Source: Patescibacteria group bacterium (GTDB taxonomy: Bacteria > Patescibacteria > UBA1384 > XYA2-FULL-43-10 > 1-14-0-10-43-13). Taken from it: a stretch of DNA of 64,000 bases. Shown here piece after piece: positions 41,190 through 49,540 of the stretch. The stretch spans positions 1 through 64,000 of the forward strand of contig JAMCZZ010000028.1 of the NCBI GenBank assembly GCA_023484645.1, written 5' to 3'. A program made the translations under genes and the position numbers. Below the pieces are notes generated by a model, which had not been told where the DNA came from, ran no database searches, and worked only from the letters and a program-made list of their open reading frames with translations. Position 1 is the first letter of the stretch, and each line of letters opens with the position of its first letter.

Positions 41190-41564
41190 ATGATAGAAAC
41201 AAATCATGAAGACTGGATGTACGACGATGAAGCGGAAGGTCAACTTTCTGTCGATGTTTATCAAGACGAACATAGTATTTATATATTGGCGCCAATAGCC
41301 GGAGTTAAGTCCGGCGATGTGGATATCTCTATAACCGAAGAGGTTGTAACTCTAAGGGGCGAAAGAAAACCGGGACATGATGTTTCCAGCGAAAGACATT
41401 TTACTCAGGAATGCTACTGGGGGCCGTTTTCCCGTTCATATGTACTCCCTGTTGCTGTAAATACCGAAGATGCAAAAGCTACTTTGAAAGACGGGCTCTT
41501 AACGATTCAAATTCCAAAAGATGCTAAAGTAAAGACAAAGGTTATTAAAATAAACGAAAAATAG
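41190..41564 (+). CDS. Small heat-shock protein Hsp20 (124 aa)
   Basis: ATP-independent chaperone. The alpha-crystallin domain spans most of the chain: LSVDVYQDEHSIYILAPIAGV, then VVTLRGERK, the ACD signature YWGPFSRSYVLPVAVNTEDAKATLKDGLLTIQIPK in order and a short tail ending KTKVIKIN. The N-terminal arm is short and acidic. A strong AGGAGGGCA ribosome site precedes ATG 41190. Confidence 0.92.
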   Translation: MIETNHEDWMYDDEAEGQLSVDVYQDEHSIYILAPIAGVKSGDVDISITEEVVTLRGERKPGHDVSSERHFTQECYWGPFSRSYVLPVAVNTEDAKATLKDGLLTIQIPKDAKVKTKVIKINEK

Positions 41565-41567
41565 CTT

Positions 41568-41594
41568 TTATTGTTCGAGTTGTCGAGAACTATT
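41568..41594. repeat. TTCTCGA..TCGAACAATAAA repeat, copy 4 (inverted)
   Basis: TTTATTGTTCGAGTTGTCGAGAACTA, the reverse complement of the copies at 25488 and 37474. Confidence 0.55.
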
Positions 41595-41732
41595 TAAATT
41601 TAAACTTCTCGATTTACTTTGCTTTCTCGAAAAATAAAGGTGATGTAAATTTGCTGAAATAATTGAGCAAATTTTTTTGTAAATAATTTTCTTCTGTGAT
41701 AAATTTATATTGTTACTTAACAAGGATTGATT

Positions 41733-42623
41733 ATGAAGAAAATTCGCAAAGCGGTTGTCCCTGTGGCAGGGTATGGGACAAGATTTTTACCGATCACAAA
41801 GGCATTGCCAAAAGAAATGCTTCCAATAGTTGATAAGCCGGTCATTCAGTATGTTGTTGAAGAACTGGCAGAAGCGGGGATAGAGCAAATTATTTTTGTA
41901 ACAAGCTGGCACAAAAGAGCAATCGAAGATCATTTCGATCGACATTTAGAGCTAGAGTATAAATTAAAAGAAAATGGTAAAGTCGAACAACTTGAACAAA
42001 TTAAGAAACTCTCCAATATTGCAGAATTTGTTTATGTCAGACAAAAAGAACAGAGGGGGAATGGCGACGCTATCTTAACCGCCAAAAGCATCGTTGGGAA
42101 TGAGCCTTTTATAGTTTGTTGGGGGGATGAATTTGTCATCGCCAAACCTGAATCTAAAACCAAGCAGTTAATTGAAGCTTACAACAGATATCAATCCAAT
42201 TTAGTAAGCTGTTTAAAAGCCGAAAAACCAGAGGATGCTAAAAGATACGGATTTGCAAAAGGAGAAGTTATTGAAGAGGGTATTATTAAAGTTGACGATT
42301 GGATAGAGAAACCTGGCATGGAGAGTAGGCCTTCGGCAGCTTTGGCATCACTTGGAGGGTTCATCGCCATACCAGAAATATTTGAGGCACTAGAAAGCAT
42401 TGAACTACAGCCAGGAGACGAACTAGTTTATGTTGATGCAATCAATAAATTGAAAGAGCAAGGAATGCCTTCATACGCGATTGAAATTAAAGGAGGCAAA
42501 TATTATGATTGCGGAAATGTTACAGAATACTTGAAAACAAATGTGGAAATGGCTTTGAAGAGAGAGGATATTAATGGAGAATTTGCCAGTTTTATCAAAG
42601 AAACGGCAGCAAAATTGAAATAA
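41733..42623 (+). CDS. galU: UTP-glucose-1-phosphate uridylyltransferase (296 aa)
   Basis: Makes UDP-glucose for surface glycans. Nucleotidyltransferase signature AGYGTRFLPITKALPKEMLPI (start of motif), then KEQRGNGDAILTAKSIVG and VDDWIEKPG. The C-terminal FIAIPEIFEALESI and GGKYYDCGNVTEYLKTNVEMAL are family-typical. Start ATG 41733 with AAGGA six nt upstream; a TTG two codons earlier is less likely. Standard length. Confidence 0.96.
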   Translation: MKKIRKAVVPVAGYGTRFLPITKALPKEMLPIVDKPVIQYVVEELAEAGIEQIIFVTSWHKRAIEDHFDRHLELEYKLKENGKVEQLEQIKKLSNIAEFVYVRQKEQRGNGDAILTAKSIVGNEPFIVCWGDEFVIAKPESKTKQLIEAYNRYQSNLVSCLKAEKPEDAKRYGFAKGEVIEEGIIKVDDWIEKPGMESRPSAALASLGGFIAIPEIFEALESIELQPGDELVYVDAINKLKEQGMPSYAIEIKGGKYYDCGNVTEYLKTNVEMALKREDINGEFASFIKETAAKLK

Positions 42624-42639
42624 TTTTCTAAATCCAATG

Positions 42640-42775
42640 TTAAAATCACAAATCCAAAATTACAAAAGACAAATAAATATTAATTTCAAAATTCAAAATG
42701 TTTTAAATTTAAATATTTTTTAATTTGTAATTTATTTGGAACTTATGATTTTGAATTTGGTGCTTGATAGGGTGG
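42640..42775. repeat. AT-rich long palindrome, family B
   Basis: AATCACAAATCCAAAATTAC..AATTCAAAAT is answered by ATTTTGAATTTGGTGCTTG after a TTTAAATTTAAA centre. Similar AAATTCAAAATCATAAGTTCCAAATAAAT blocks lie at 51010-51235 and 55241-55365, so this is a second AT-rich family. Confidence 0.55.
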
Positions 42776-42825
42776 TGCTTGCTTGGATCAATTAGATAAT
42801 TTAATGCTGATCATTGGAGGGGACA

Positions 42826-44193
42826 ATGCGTACTCGAAAAATATTTAGAATCGTAAGCTATCTTTTGGTTGCTTTAATTTTTGCTACCACTTTATCGGGC
42901 TGCACGAAAAAGACTACTTCTGGCGGGAACATTATTATTTGGAGTTTTGAAGAAGAAGACGCTTGGAAGCCAGTAATAAAGAATTTCCAAAAAAATAACA
43001 AGAATTATACTGTGGTGTATAAAAAGCAGGAACAGAGTTCTGATTATGAAAACCGCGTTCTAAACTCAATCGCTGCCGGTGCAGGACCAGACGTATGGGC
43101 AATGCCTAATGATTGGGTTTATCGCCATAAAGAAAAACTTGCTCCAATGCCAGATTCAGTAGCAAAAAATGTAAATTTGGACAAAGATTATGTGCCTTCG
43201 ATTAAAGAATCACTCAGTATCTCAAACAAAATTTATGCTATGGCGCCTTCGGTCCAACCTCTAATGATTTACTATAATCCCAAAGTTTTTTCTGATACTT
43301 TAAAGAGTTATAGTGATGCCAACAAAACAGATAGAGAAGCTGTTAAAACGGCAAATAAACTCTTAAACGATACACCAAAAACATGGACTGATTTTGTGGC
43401 CACCGCTAATCTGATCACACAAAGGGATGGCGACAACATAGCGGTCTCTGGTGCTGCTTTAGGCACCAGCGAAGTGTTCAATTCAGAAGAGATTTTATAT
43501 CTTCTTATGATGCAGAATGAGACTAGTATCTTGTCCGATGATGTGAAATTGGCGACTTTCAATCTGCCAAAGACCACCTCGACCGGCGCAGGAGACACCC
43601 CTGGAATACGCGCTCTAGAATTTTATACTTCATTTTCCAACCCCGGTTCAGAAAATTATAGTTGGAATGACTCTTTAGGTGATGCAGTCGATGCATTTGC
43701 CAATAATAAGGTTGGAATGATTTTCGGATATAGTGATCTTCAAAATACTCTTCTGCAGAAATATCCCAACTTAAAATACAAAAGAGCCTTTGCCCCAGAA
43801 GTAAGTGAAGATGCAAATAAAATAACCGACTATTCAAAGTTTACCGCCTACGGCGTAAGTAAATTTTCAAAGAATACGAATGTAGCCTGGAACCTAGTGA
43901 TGACTCTTGTCGGCGACAGCTCGATTAGCAGCTTCAACTCTGCCAACCGACTTTACACTTCAAAGAAAGCTTCTAGCTATGACATTTCGATAAAAAACCG
44001 CACCGGCACAAATCCGGAGAAATTAGCGTTGGCTACTGCTCACTCTCTTGTTAAAGGAAGATATCCGGTTGAATTTGACTCAATTATAAGAGAAGCAATC
44101 GCATCAGTAAATTCCGGTACGCAGAGTTCACAATCTTCGCTTGATTTGGCTTCAGATAAAATCTCGCAGCTTCTCCGCAAAGAGGATTGGTAG
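42826..44193 (+). CDS. Extracellular solute-binding lipoprotein (455 aa)
   Basis: Signal peptide with lipobox LSGCTKK (lipid-anchored Cys near residue 26), then a family-1-type extracellular binding protein: IIIWSFEEEDAWKPVIKNF, SIAAGAGPDVWAMPNDWVY, and a later VGMIFGYSDL. Binds small solutes, usually sugars, in known relatives. The ATG at 42826 has GGAGGGG upstream. No permease or ATPase of an ABC importer is adjacent. Instead the six T4SS-pilin-like genes follow, so its role may be different from import. Confidence 0.85.
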   Translation: MRTRKIFRIVSYLLVALIFATTLSGCTKKTTSGGNIIIWSFEEEDAWKPVIKNFQKNNKNYTVVYKKQEQSSDYENRVLNSIAAGAGPDVWAMPNDWVYRHKEKLAPMPDSVAKNVNLDKDYVPSIKESLSISNKIYAMAPSVQPLMIYYNPKVFSDTLKSYSDANKTDREAVKTANKLLNDTPKTWTDFVATANLITQRDGDNIAVSGAALGTSEVFNSEEILYLLMMQNETSILSDDVKLATFNLPKTTSTGAGDTPGIRALEFYTSFSNPGSENYSWNDSLGDAVDAFANNKVGMIFGYSDLQNTLLQKYPNLKYKRAFAPEVSEDANKITDYSKFTAYGVSKFSKNTNVAWNLVMTLVGDSSISSFNSANRLYTSKKASSYDISIKNRTGTNPEKLALATAHSLVKGRYPVEFDSIIREAIASVNSGTQSSQSSLDLASDKISQLLRKEDW

Positions 44194-44250
44194 ACAGTCA
44201 GCAAGTCAGCTTATTAGCTAGTCAGCAAATTAGTCAGTTCAAGAAAACAA

Positions 44251-44688
44251 ATGAAAAAAAATAAGATTAAAAATAGAAGAAGAACTTTGCATGTCATATA
44301 TTGGCTATTGCTTGCCGTAATTGTGCTTGTCCTTATTTCATATTTCAAATTATCGGCAGACGGTGTTGGAGTAGGCGTACCCATACCGGGACAAGGAAAT
44401 AAAGACCACTTCACTTACTCTCAATATATATGCGCTATTTATAATTGGGCGCTCAATATTGGCTTTGGTTTGACCCTACTTATGTTTATTTACGCCGGAT
44501 ACCGGTATATGACGGCAGCCGGCAACGATGCGGTCTTTACGGATACGAAAGACATACTAACAAGCGCAATCCTAGGGTTTTTACTCTTATTACTTATCAA
44601 GTTGATTCTCAATATTCTGAATGTACCAGCACCGGATGAATGCTTCCCGAAAACAGCCATGAATACTATTCATATCTTGATAACCTAA
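44251..44688 (+). CDS. T4SS-pilin-like membrane protein 1 (145 aa)
   Basis: First TM near residues 15-32. A second pair of helices carries the pilin core: WALNIGFGLTLLMFIYAGYRYMTAAGNDAVFTDTKDIL, then AILGFLLLLLIKLILNILNVP. The pattern GYRYMTAAGND..A..G is the two-TM hairpin of the T4SS_pilin family that is widespread in Patescibacteria. Ends with a short Cys-containing tail. Head of the pilin array, 57 bp after the lipoprotein gene. Confidence 0.75.
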   Translation: MKKNKIKNRRRTLHVIYWLLLAVIVLVLISYFKLSADGVGVGVPIPGQGNKDHFTYSQYICAIYNWALNIGFGLTLLMFIYAGYRYMTAAGNDAVFTDTKDILTSAILGFLLLLLIKLILNILNVPAPDECFPKTAMNTIHILIT

Positions 44689-44692
44689 GAAA

Positions 44693-45061
44693 ATGAAACA
44701 ATACGCAACCACAAAAACAATCACAAAGATTTTGATCGGGTTCAGTGTCTTGTCCCTTTTTGTTGCTGTTTTCTCTACCCAGTTTTACCTAAAAGCAGAC
44801 AATTCTCTTAAAGATATCAAACCTAGCAACATAGAAAGTATTGGCTCTGTTCTAGACAGAGGATTGGAGTTTCTTGAATACTTTTTAGGTTCGATTGCTT
44901 TTATCGCTTTAGTGGTAGGCGGAATTCAATTCGGCACTGCCGACGGCGATCCAACTAAGATTGCCAGAGCAAAAAGATCGATTATATATGCTGCTCTTGG
45001 AATTGTTTTGTCGGTACTGTCCTTCGCTTTGACTAAAGCAGCTTTTGGGTTGTTGGGCTAA
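44693..45061 (+). CDS. T4SS-pilin-like membrane protein 2 (122 aa)
   Basis: Signal-like helix (about residues 12-30), then the two-TM core YFLGSIAFIALVVGGIQFGTADGDPTKIARAKRSIIYAALGIVLSVLSFAL in order. Compared with the other members GG.QF.T.DGDP replaces G..Y.TAGGNP. Only 4 bp after the previous stop, so it is operonic. Confidence 0.75.
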   Translation: MKQYATTKTITKILIGFSVLSLFVAVFSTQFYLKADNSLKDIKPSNIESIGSVLDRGLEFLEYFLGSIAFIALVVGGIQFGTADGDPTKIARAKRSIIYAALGIVLSVLSFALTKAAFGLLG

Positions 45062-45067
45062 ACTTTT

Positions 45068-46264
45068 ATGCGCATAAACAAACTAAAATTTAACGTTCTA
45101 TCAATGACTGTCTTAACCGCCGCCACATTTTTCGCATTCGGCGTTTTTACCTCTCCAGTAAAAGCAGCCGGTGAAAATTATTGTGAGGATAGCGTTAGAA
45201 GAGCGGACCATTCTCAAATTGATCTTATCACTAAATCGCTCACAAGCAGGATAACAAAAGGGGACAGCTTTGTGGTCCTAATTGAGAATTTTAGCAATGA
45301 TTATGGGATAACTTATATAGTCGATATTTTAAAACAAGGCAACTCGGTGGCAGAGCAAACAGGATCCCTTGAGGCTGTATCTGGAATAGGCAACATTGGT
45401 AAACCAGAATTCGAGACCAGCAATCTTGATCCTGCCGATTATGTGGTAAAAATTAAACTCTATCACAAAGACCTCCATTGTTTATTAAGCATGGAGACAA
45501 AGCCAATTGAGATAATACTTACTAATGATATCACAACCCCCAGCGGAGTAGCGCTCTTCAGCAAAAATGACATCATAATTAGCGCAGTCAACAAGCAAAT
45601 CGATGCCGGGGGGCATGTCCAAATTTCAATGGAGAACAAAACAAGTGCTGACCTACTATTCGAGATAAAAGTTAATGATTTAAAAACCGGCAACTATTTA
45701 TCCAAAGCCACGGGGTTTCTTAATAAAGGCGAAAAAACTAGCGCTTGGGTTGATATTATGACCCCAGGCAATCACACGATTAAGGTTGATATTGTGGATT
45801 CTAATTCTGCGGATTATTTGCTTTATACTCAGAATTTTGACATCGTGGTTGCTGATCCAAATGGAACGGCTCCGGCTTCAGAACCCGGCGCTGGCTCAGG
45901 GGGATCGCTAAAAAATTCCCAGCCGACAACAAATTCAGACGGCGACGACATCACCCCGACATTAGGAAAAATTTTTAAAGCGATATTTCCCGGCGGAGAC
46001 GCCGCTAAGGCAGACTTGAACAGCATTGGGAGTCTGGTGGTAAAAGTAACTGACTATGCCCTTAGCTTTGCTGGGATTGTTGCATTTGTCATGGTCTTGT
46101 GGGCAGCTAGAGCGCTTCTCAATTCTTATGGTTCAGAGGAATCCTTTGTGATGGCAAAAAAGACTTTAATTTGGGCGCTGGTTGGTCTTCTGGTAATCCT
46201 TGTTTCGAAAGGACTGTTAAATTGGATCGTTTGTTTTTTTACCACCGAAGGAGTATGTAAATAG
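45068..46264 (+). CDS. Secreted protein with C-terminal T4SS-pilin-like hairpin (398 aa)
   Basis: Signal peptide (cut after about AA in SPVKAAGEN), then about 250 residues of extracytoplasmic beta-rich sequence with two Ig-like-looking segments (SFVVLIENFSNDYGITYIVD and GHVQISMENKTSADLLFEI). A Gly/Pro-rich linker follows, then the two-TM hairpin AFVMVLWAARALLNSYGSEESFVMAKKTLIWALVGLLVILVSK. A pilin-type hairpin attached to a large external domain suggests a tip or adhesin subunit (inference). Starts 6 bp after the previous gene. Confidence 0.65.
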   Translation: MRINKLKFNVLSMTVLTAATFFAFGVFTSPVKAAGENYCEDSVRRADHSQIDLITKSLTSRITKGDSFVVLIENFSNDYGITYIVDILKQGNSVAEQTGSLEAVSGIGNIGKPEFETSNLDPADYVVKIKLYHKDLHCLLSMETKPIEIILTNDITTPSGVALFSKNDIIISAVNKQIDAGGHVQISMENKTSADLLFEIKVNDLKTGNYLSKATGFLNKGEKTSAWVDIMTPGNHTIKVDIVDSNSADYLLYTQNFDIVVADPNGTAPASEPGAGSGGSLKNSQPTTNSDGDDITPTLGKIFKAIFPGGDAAKADLNSIGSLVVKVTDYALSFAGIVAFVMVLWAARALLNSYGSEESFVMAKKTLIWALVGLLVILVSKGLLNWIVCFFTTEGVCK

Positions 46265-46271
46265 GAGGCCA

Positions 46272-46592
46272 ATGTTCAATATTTTAGAAAAAATTTATGC
46301 CGCCAAGCCTTCTGCCGACGAAATCAGCCAGGCAACCCAGATTGATCTGAATAAATATGGTAATTTCACCAACGTTTTCATTAAAATTTTAGATTTAATG
46401 TTATGGTTTGCGGGAGTATTAATTTTTATTTATTTATTAATAGCCGGCATCCAATACATTACCGCCGGAGGCAACCCAGAACAGGTGAAAAAGGGCCAGC
46501 AGGGGATAATTAATGCAATTATTGGAATTATAATTGTGGTGTTGTCATTAGCTATTGTTAGAGTGATTTCTAATATGTTTAACTCAAAATAG
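46272..46592 (+). CDS. T4SS-pilin-like membrane protein 3 (106 aa)
   Basis: Short N-terminus, then the core WFAGVLIFIYLLIAGIQYITAGGNPEQVKKGQQGIINAIIGIIIVVLSLAIVRV in order. This is the typical compact T4SS_pilin: helix, TAGGNPEQ turn, helix. AGGAGG ribosome site. Closes the first operon. Confidence 0.85.
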   Translation: MFNILEKIYAAKPSADEISQATQIDLNKYGNFTNVFIKILDLMLWFAGVLIFIYLLIAGIQYITAGGNPEQVKKGQQGIINAIIGIIIVVLSLAIVRVISNMFNSK

Positions 46593-46602
46593 CATTATCC
46601 CC

Positions 46603-46633
46603 TTGACTACTGAACTATAGATAGGTTTATAAT
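46603..46633 (+). promoter_or_regulatory. Promoter of a single T4SS-pilin gene
   Basis: TTGACT (46603-46608), then TATAAT (46628-46633) at 19-bp spacing (a TTTATA at 17 is possible). The leader is about 50 nt. Gives the next pilin its own expression level. Confidence 0.5.
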
Positions 46634-46689
46634 AAAACTGTTGTTATAAAATATAATTAGACTAACAACTATTTAATTAAAGGAGGCAG

Positions 46690-47004
46690 ATGTTGACAAG
46701 TTTAATCGAGAGAGCTTATGCTGTTGACGCAAACAATCTTGGAAATGCAATACAAGTTAATGAAAGCGCTACGAACATAGGAGATCTTGTCGATTTGGTA
46801 ATTAAATGGGTTCTCTACATCGCCGGCGTACTAGCTTTTGTTTATCTTGTCGTCTCCGGTATCACTTATATTACAGCCGGTGGCAACGCAGAACAGGCGA
46901 AGAAAGGTCAGCAGGGAATTATCAATTCTATTATCGGTATTGTTATAATTGTTCTAGCTTTTGTCATACTTCAAGCAGTCAATTCAATCGCCAATAACCG
47001 ATAA
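46690..47004 (+). CDS. T4SS-pilin-like membrane protein 4, separately transcribed (104 aa)
   Basis: Core: VLYIAGVLAFVYLVVSGITYITAGGNAEQAKKGQQGIINSIIGIVIIVLAFVILQAV, nearly identical in layout to the 46272 and 47138 proteins. A strong AAAGGAGG ribosome site, its own promoter and its own terminator suggest high independent expression; a candidate for the major subunit (inference). Confidence 0.85.
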   Translation: MLTSLIERAYAVDANNLGNAIQVNESATNIGDLVDLVIKWVLYIAGVLAFVYLVVSGITYITAGGNAEQAKKGQQGIINSIIGIVIIVLAFVILQAVNSIANNR

Positions 47005-47034
47005 TATTCGTACATACTTATAGGTTCAATCTAC

Positions 47035-47069
47035 AAAAAATGTCCTTAATTTAATTAGGGACATTTTTA
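47035..47069 (+). terminator. Terminator behind the single pilin gene
   Basis: AAAAAATGTCC pairs with GGGACATTTTT; the loop TTAATTTAATTA is itself palindromic. Confidence 0.75.
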
Positions 47070-47137
47070 AATTCACTAAATATAACAACACATAAAGACT
47101 TTAATTAATAATGATGATTTAATACTTTAAGACTAAA

Positions 47138-47449
47138 ATGATGGCACCAATTTTACTAGCGACAATAACAGGTCAGGATTTGGTTGGCATAATAAATGTA
47201 TCAACCACTCCTTTAGGCGTTACTGGATTAGTCACTTTAATCATAACTTGGCTGCTATACTTTGCCGGCGTTTTGGCTTTTATTTTTTTAGTAGTTTCCG
47301 GCATTATGTATATCACCGCCGGTGGAAATCCAGAGCAATCAAAAAAAGCCCAGCAGGGGCTTATCAACGCTGTCATCGGTATTATTATAATTTCACTGGC
47401 ATTCGCGATTTTAAGAGCAGTCGGCAGCTTCACCACAATAGGAGTCTAA
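47138..47449 (+). CDS. T4SS-pilin-like membrane protein 5 (103 aa)
   Basis: Core: LLYFAGVLAFIFLVVSGIMYITAGGNPEQSKKAQQGLINAVIGIIIISLAFAILRAV in order. Same family as 46272 and 46690. Two ATG codons are adjacent at the start. Its stop overlaps the stop of the convergent second PilB ATPase by 4 bp. Together with the preceding four it gives at least five copies of the hairpin, six with the fusion. Confidence 0.85.
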   Translation: MMAPILLATITGQDLVGIINVSTTPLGVTGLVTLIITWLLYFAGVLAFIFLVVSGIMYITAGGNPEQSKKAQQGLINAVIGIIIISLAFAILRAVGSFTTIGV

Positions 47450-49101
47450 CTCTTCGTTACTCTCCAGACTTCTTCTATCGTCGTCGTGCCTATTAAGGCC
47501 TTAGATAAACCGTCTTGCTCCATCGAAATCATCCCCTGATTCTGTGCCGTTTTAGTAAATTCGGCGATTGAGGCCTTTTTAGATATTAAAGCTTCAATTG
47601 TGTCATCCGGTTTAAGGACCTCAACTATAACTTGTCTGCCCAAGTATCCAGATTGACTGCAGTCTTTACACCCCTTGCCTCTCCTTAGTTTGGGCGCTGC
47701 TCCATCTAAAACTTTTTGAATATTCATATCAAGTCTAGACTTAACCGGCAGAAGAGTCTCTTTGACCTCCTCCCATGTCTCAGGCGCAGGAATATATTCT
47801 TCTTGGCATTTCGGACAAATCTTTCGAACCAACCTTTGAGCCATAACAATATTAATTGACCCAGAAAGAAGAAATGGTTTAACTCCAATCTCTATCAATC
47901 GAGGAAAAACTGCCGGCGCAGAATTGGCGTGGATAGTGGATAAAAGTAAATGCCCCGTCAAAGAGGCCTGGACAGCAATTTCAGCCGTTTCTGGGTCTCT
48001 TATCTCACCTACCATTAAAATGTCGGGGTCCTGGCGCAGGGAGGCTTTTAGGCCGTCTGCAAATTCGTACCCTTGCCCGGGTTTAACCTGGCTTTGTTCA
48101 ATTCCTTCAATACGATATTCAACCGGATTCTCTAAAGTGATTATCTTTACGCCCGGCTTTTTTAACTCCATTAGAACAGCATATAGAGTCGAGGTCTTCC
48201 CGCTTCCCGTCGGGCCTGAAGTTAATATCATGCCATACGGTTTTGCAATCGCTTTTTTAATCATAGATAACGCTTCAGGCCGGAAGCCAAGGCGGTCAAG
48301 CATTAGAATAGATTTTTCCTGTCCAAGCAAGCGCAAAACTATCGATTCTCCGAATGACGACGGCATGATTGACACTCTTAGGTCTATATCACTTTCTTCA
48401 CTAAGGTCTCCGGGGATATTAAACGAGAATCTTCCGTCTTGCGGAGCATCTTGCACATCCATTCTTAATTTAGATAAAAATTTGATCCTGGAAAGCAAAC
48501 TTTTGTATTGCTCTACAGATAAAGTAACTACGTCCTGCAAAATTCCGTCTATTCGATATCGAACCAGGCATGTTTTCTCGGATGGTTCAAGATGGATATC
48601 TGAACTTTTTGTTTTAATCGCGCCCAATAGAATTACATCTAAAAGCTTGGTTGTGTTAACTTTTTTGACCGCATCCGCCACCGATTGCACGTTTTCGATT
48701 TCTGTGCCAACATCTTCCTCTTCTTCTTTCGTTTGCTGTTTTACAGCTTCTTCAGTTTTATATTTTTCATAGAAAGAAATTCCGTACAAAAAACTTGCTT
48801 TAGAAATCAACGATATGGACACCGTGAAACCAGTAGACGCTCGATATTTTTCTAAAAAATTTTTAGTTGCATCGCTGTTCGGATCAACAGCTCCAATTTT
48901 GATTGTTTTGCCGACTTTAAGATAGGGGACCAGCTGGCAAAGGATAGCCGAGTTTTCATCTACATAGCTTAAGACATCTCGCGTCAAAGGGTAGCTAACT
49001 AAATTTGTATACGGCAAATTTAACTTCTTAGCCAGCTCCTCAGTGTGCCTTTCCTCCTCCTCGCGCTTTACATAAAAAATTGTATCATTGATATTTGACA
49101 T
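47446..49101 (-). CDS. Second type IV pilus assembly ATPase, PilB/GspE type (551 aa)
   Basis: N-terminal PilB/MshE domain (YTNLVSYPLTRDVLSYVDE, AVDPNSDATKNFLEKY), then the ATPase core: Walker A GPTGSGKTS, Asp box LRQDPDILMVGEIRD, His box LLSTIHANS, and zinc pair CPKC..CKDC. Ends EEVWRVTKS, nearly as the first PilB ends EEVWRVTKD. No HU domain. It lies convergent to the T4SS-pilin array rather than with pilC, so it may serve a different pilus or secretion complex. Confidence 0.95.
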   Translation of the reverse strand: MSNINDTIFYVKREEEERHTEELAKKLNLPYTNLVSYPLTRDVLSYVDENSAILCQLVPYLKVGKTIKIGAVDPNSDATKNFLEKYRASTGFTVSISLISKASFLYGISFYEKYKTEEAVKQQTKEEEEDVGTEIENVQSVADAVKKVNTTKLLDVILLGAIKTKSSDIHLEPSEKTCLVRYRIDGILQDVVTLSVEQYKSLLSRIKFLSKLRMDVQDAPQDGRFSFNIPGDLSEESDIDLRVSIMPSSFGESIVLRLLGQEKSILMLDRLGFRPEALSMIKKAIAKPYGMILTSGPTGSGKTSTLYAVLMELKKPGVKIITLENPVEYRIEGIEQSQVKPGQGYEFADGLKASLRQDPDILMVGEIRDPETAEIAVQASLTGHLLLSTIHANSAPAVFPRLIEIGVKPFLLSGSINIVMAQRLVRKICPKCQEEYIPAPETWEEVKETLLPVKSRLDMNIQKVLDGAAPKLRRGKGCKDCSQSGYLGRQVIVEVLKPDDTIEALISKKASIAEFTKTAQNQGMISMEQDGLSKALIGTTTIEEVWRVTKS

Positions 49102-49191
49102 GCCTTAATTATAGACCAAGAATCTAGGGTCGACAATCAGGGGGTGAAATTGATCTCATTTTATGATAATCTATTCATTGGAAGATTATAC

Positions 49192-49281
49192 GGAGAGGTC
49201 GCATAGTGGCCTAGTGCGCTTGTTTCGAAAACAAGTAGTCGGATTTCCGGCTCGTGGGTTCAAATCCCACCCTCTCCGCCA
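49192..49281 (+). tRNA. tRNA-Ser (CGA)
   Basis: 90 nt with a long variable arm. Acceptor GGAGAGG/CCTCTCC, anticodon stem CTTGT/ACAAG with loop TTCGAAA (anticodon CGA), T-arm GTGGGTTCAAATCCCAC, encoded CCA. Followed by the third copy of the tRNA-associated element. Confidence 0.95.
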
Positions 49282-49472
49282 TTAAATGTTGCCCAGAATG
49301 GGCTATATTTAATGGCAAAAGAGATTTGAACTGGGAAGGGGTCGGGAAACGGGAGTTTCCCGTGCAGGAAAAAACTAAAAACCGTCGGTTTTTAGAAGCG
49401 AGATATACGAGCGTTTCATTATCCCACCCTCTCCGCCAACAAAAAAATGACCGTATCTTGGCCATTTTTTTT
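49282..49472 (+). mobile_element. tRNA-3'-end-associated repeat element, copy 3 (at tRNA-Ser CGA)
   Basis: Terminator hairpin GCCATTAAAT../..ATTTAATGGC that starts inside the tRNA CCA end; inverted T-arm copy GATTTGAAC (49323-49331); conserved core (49332-49397) with CGGGAAAC/GTTTCCCG and CTAAAAACCG/CGGTTTTTAG hairpins; direct copy of the tRNA 3' end ATCCCACCCTCTCCGCCA (49421-49438 versus 49264-49281); second terminator with a long T-run. Core nearly identical to that at 39532-39598. Confidence 0.65.
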
Positions 49473-49505
49473 ATATTCGAAATAATTTGTTTAGTTAGTT
49501 ATTAG

Positions 49506-49521
49506 TCCGCCGGCTGGCGGA
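49506..49521. repeat. 16-bp CCGCC/GGCGG palindrome, copy 3
   Basis: TCCGCCGGCTGGCGGA, identical to the copy at 257-272, between the tRNA element and khpB. Confidence 0.7.
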
Positions 49522-49540
49522 TCCGCTATCCGTTCTTGTC

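Noticed and set aside
42826..44193. A full ABC sugar importer operon
   Set aside because: No permease or ATPase adjoins the binding lipoprotein; the ABC pair at 16443-18316 is of export type.
49211..49505. Open frames covering tRNA-Ser(CGA) and its element
   Set aside because: Read through tRNA and hairpins on both strands; no ribosome site.
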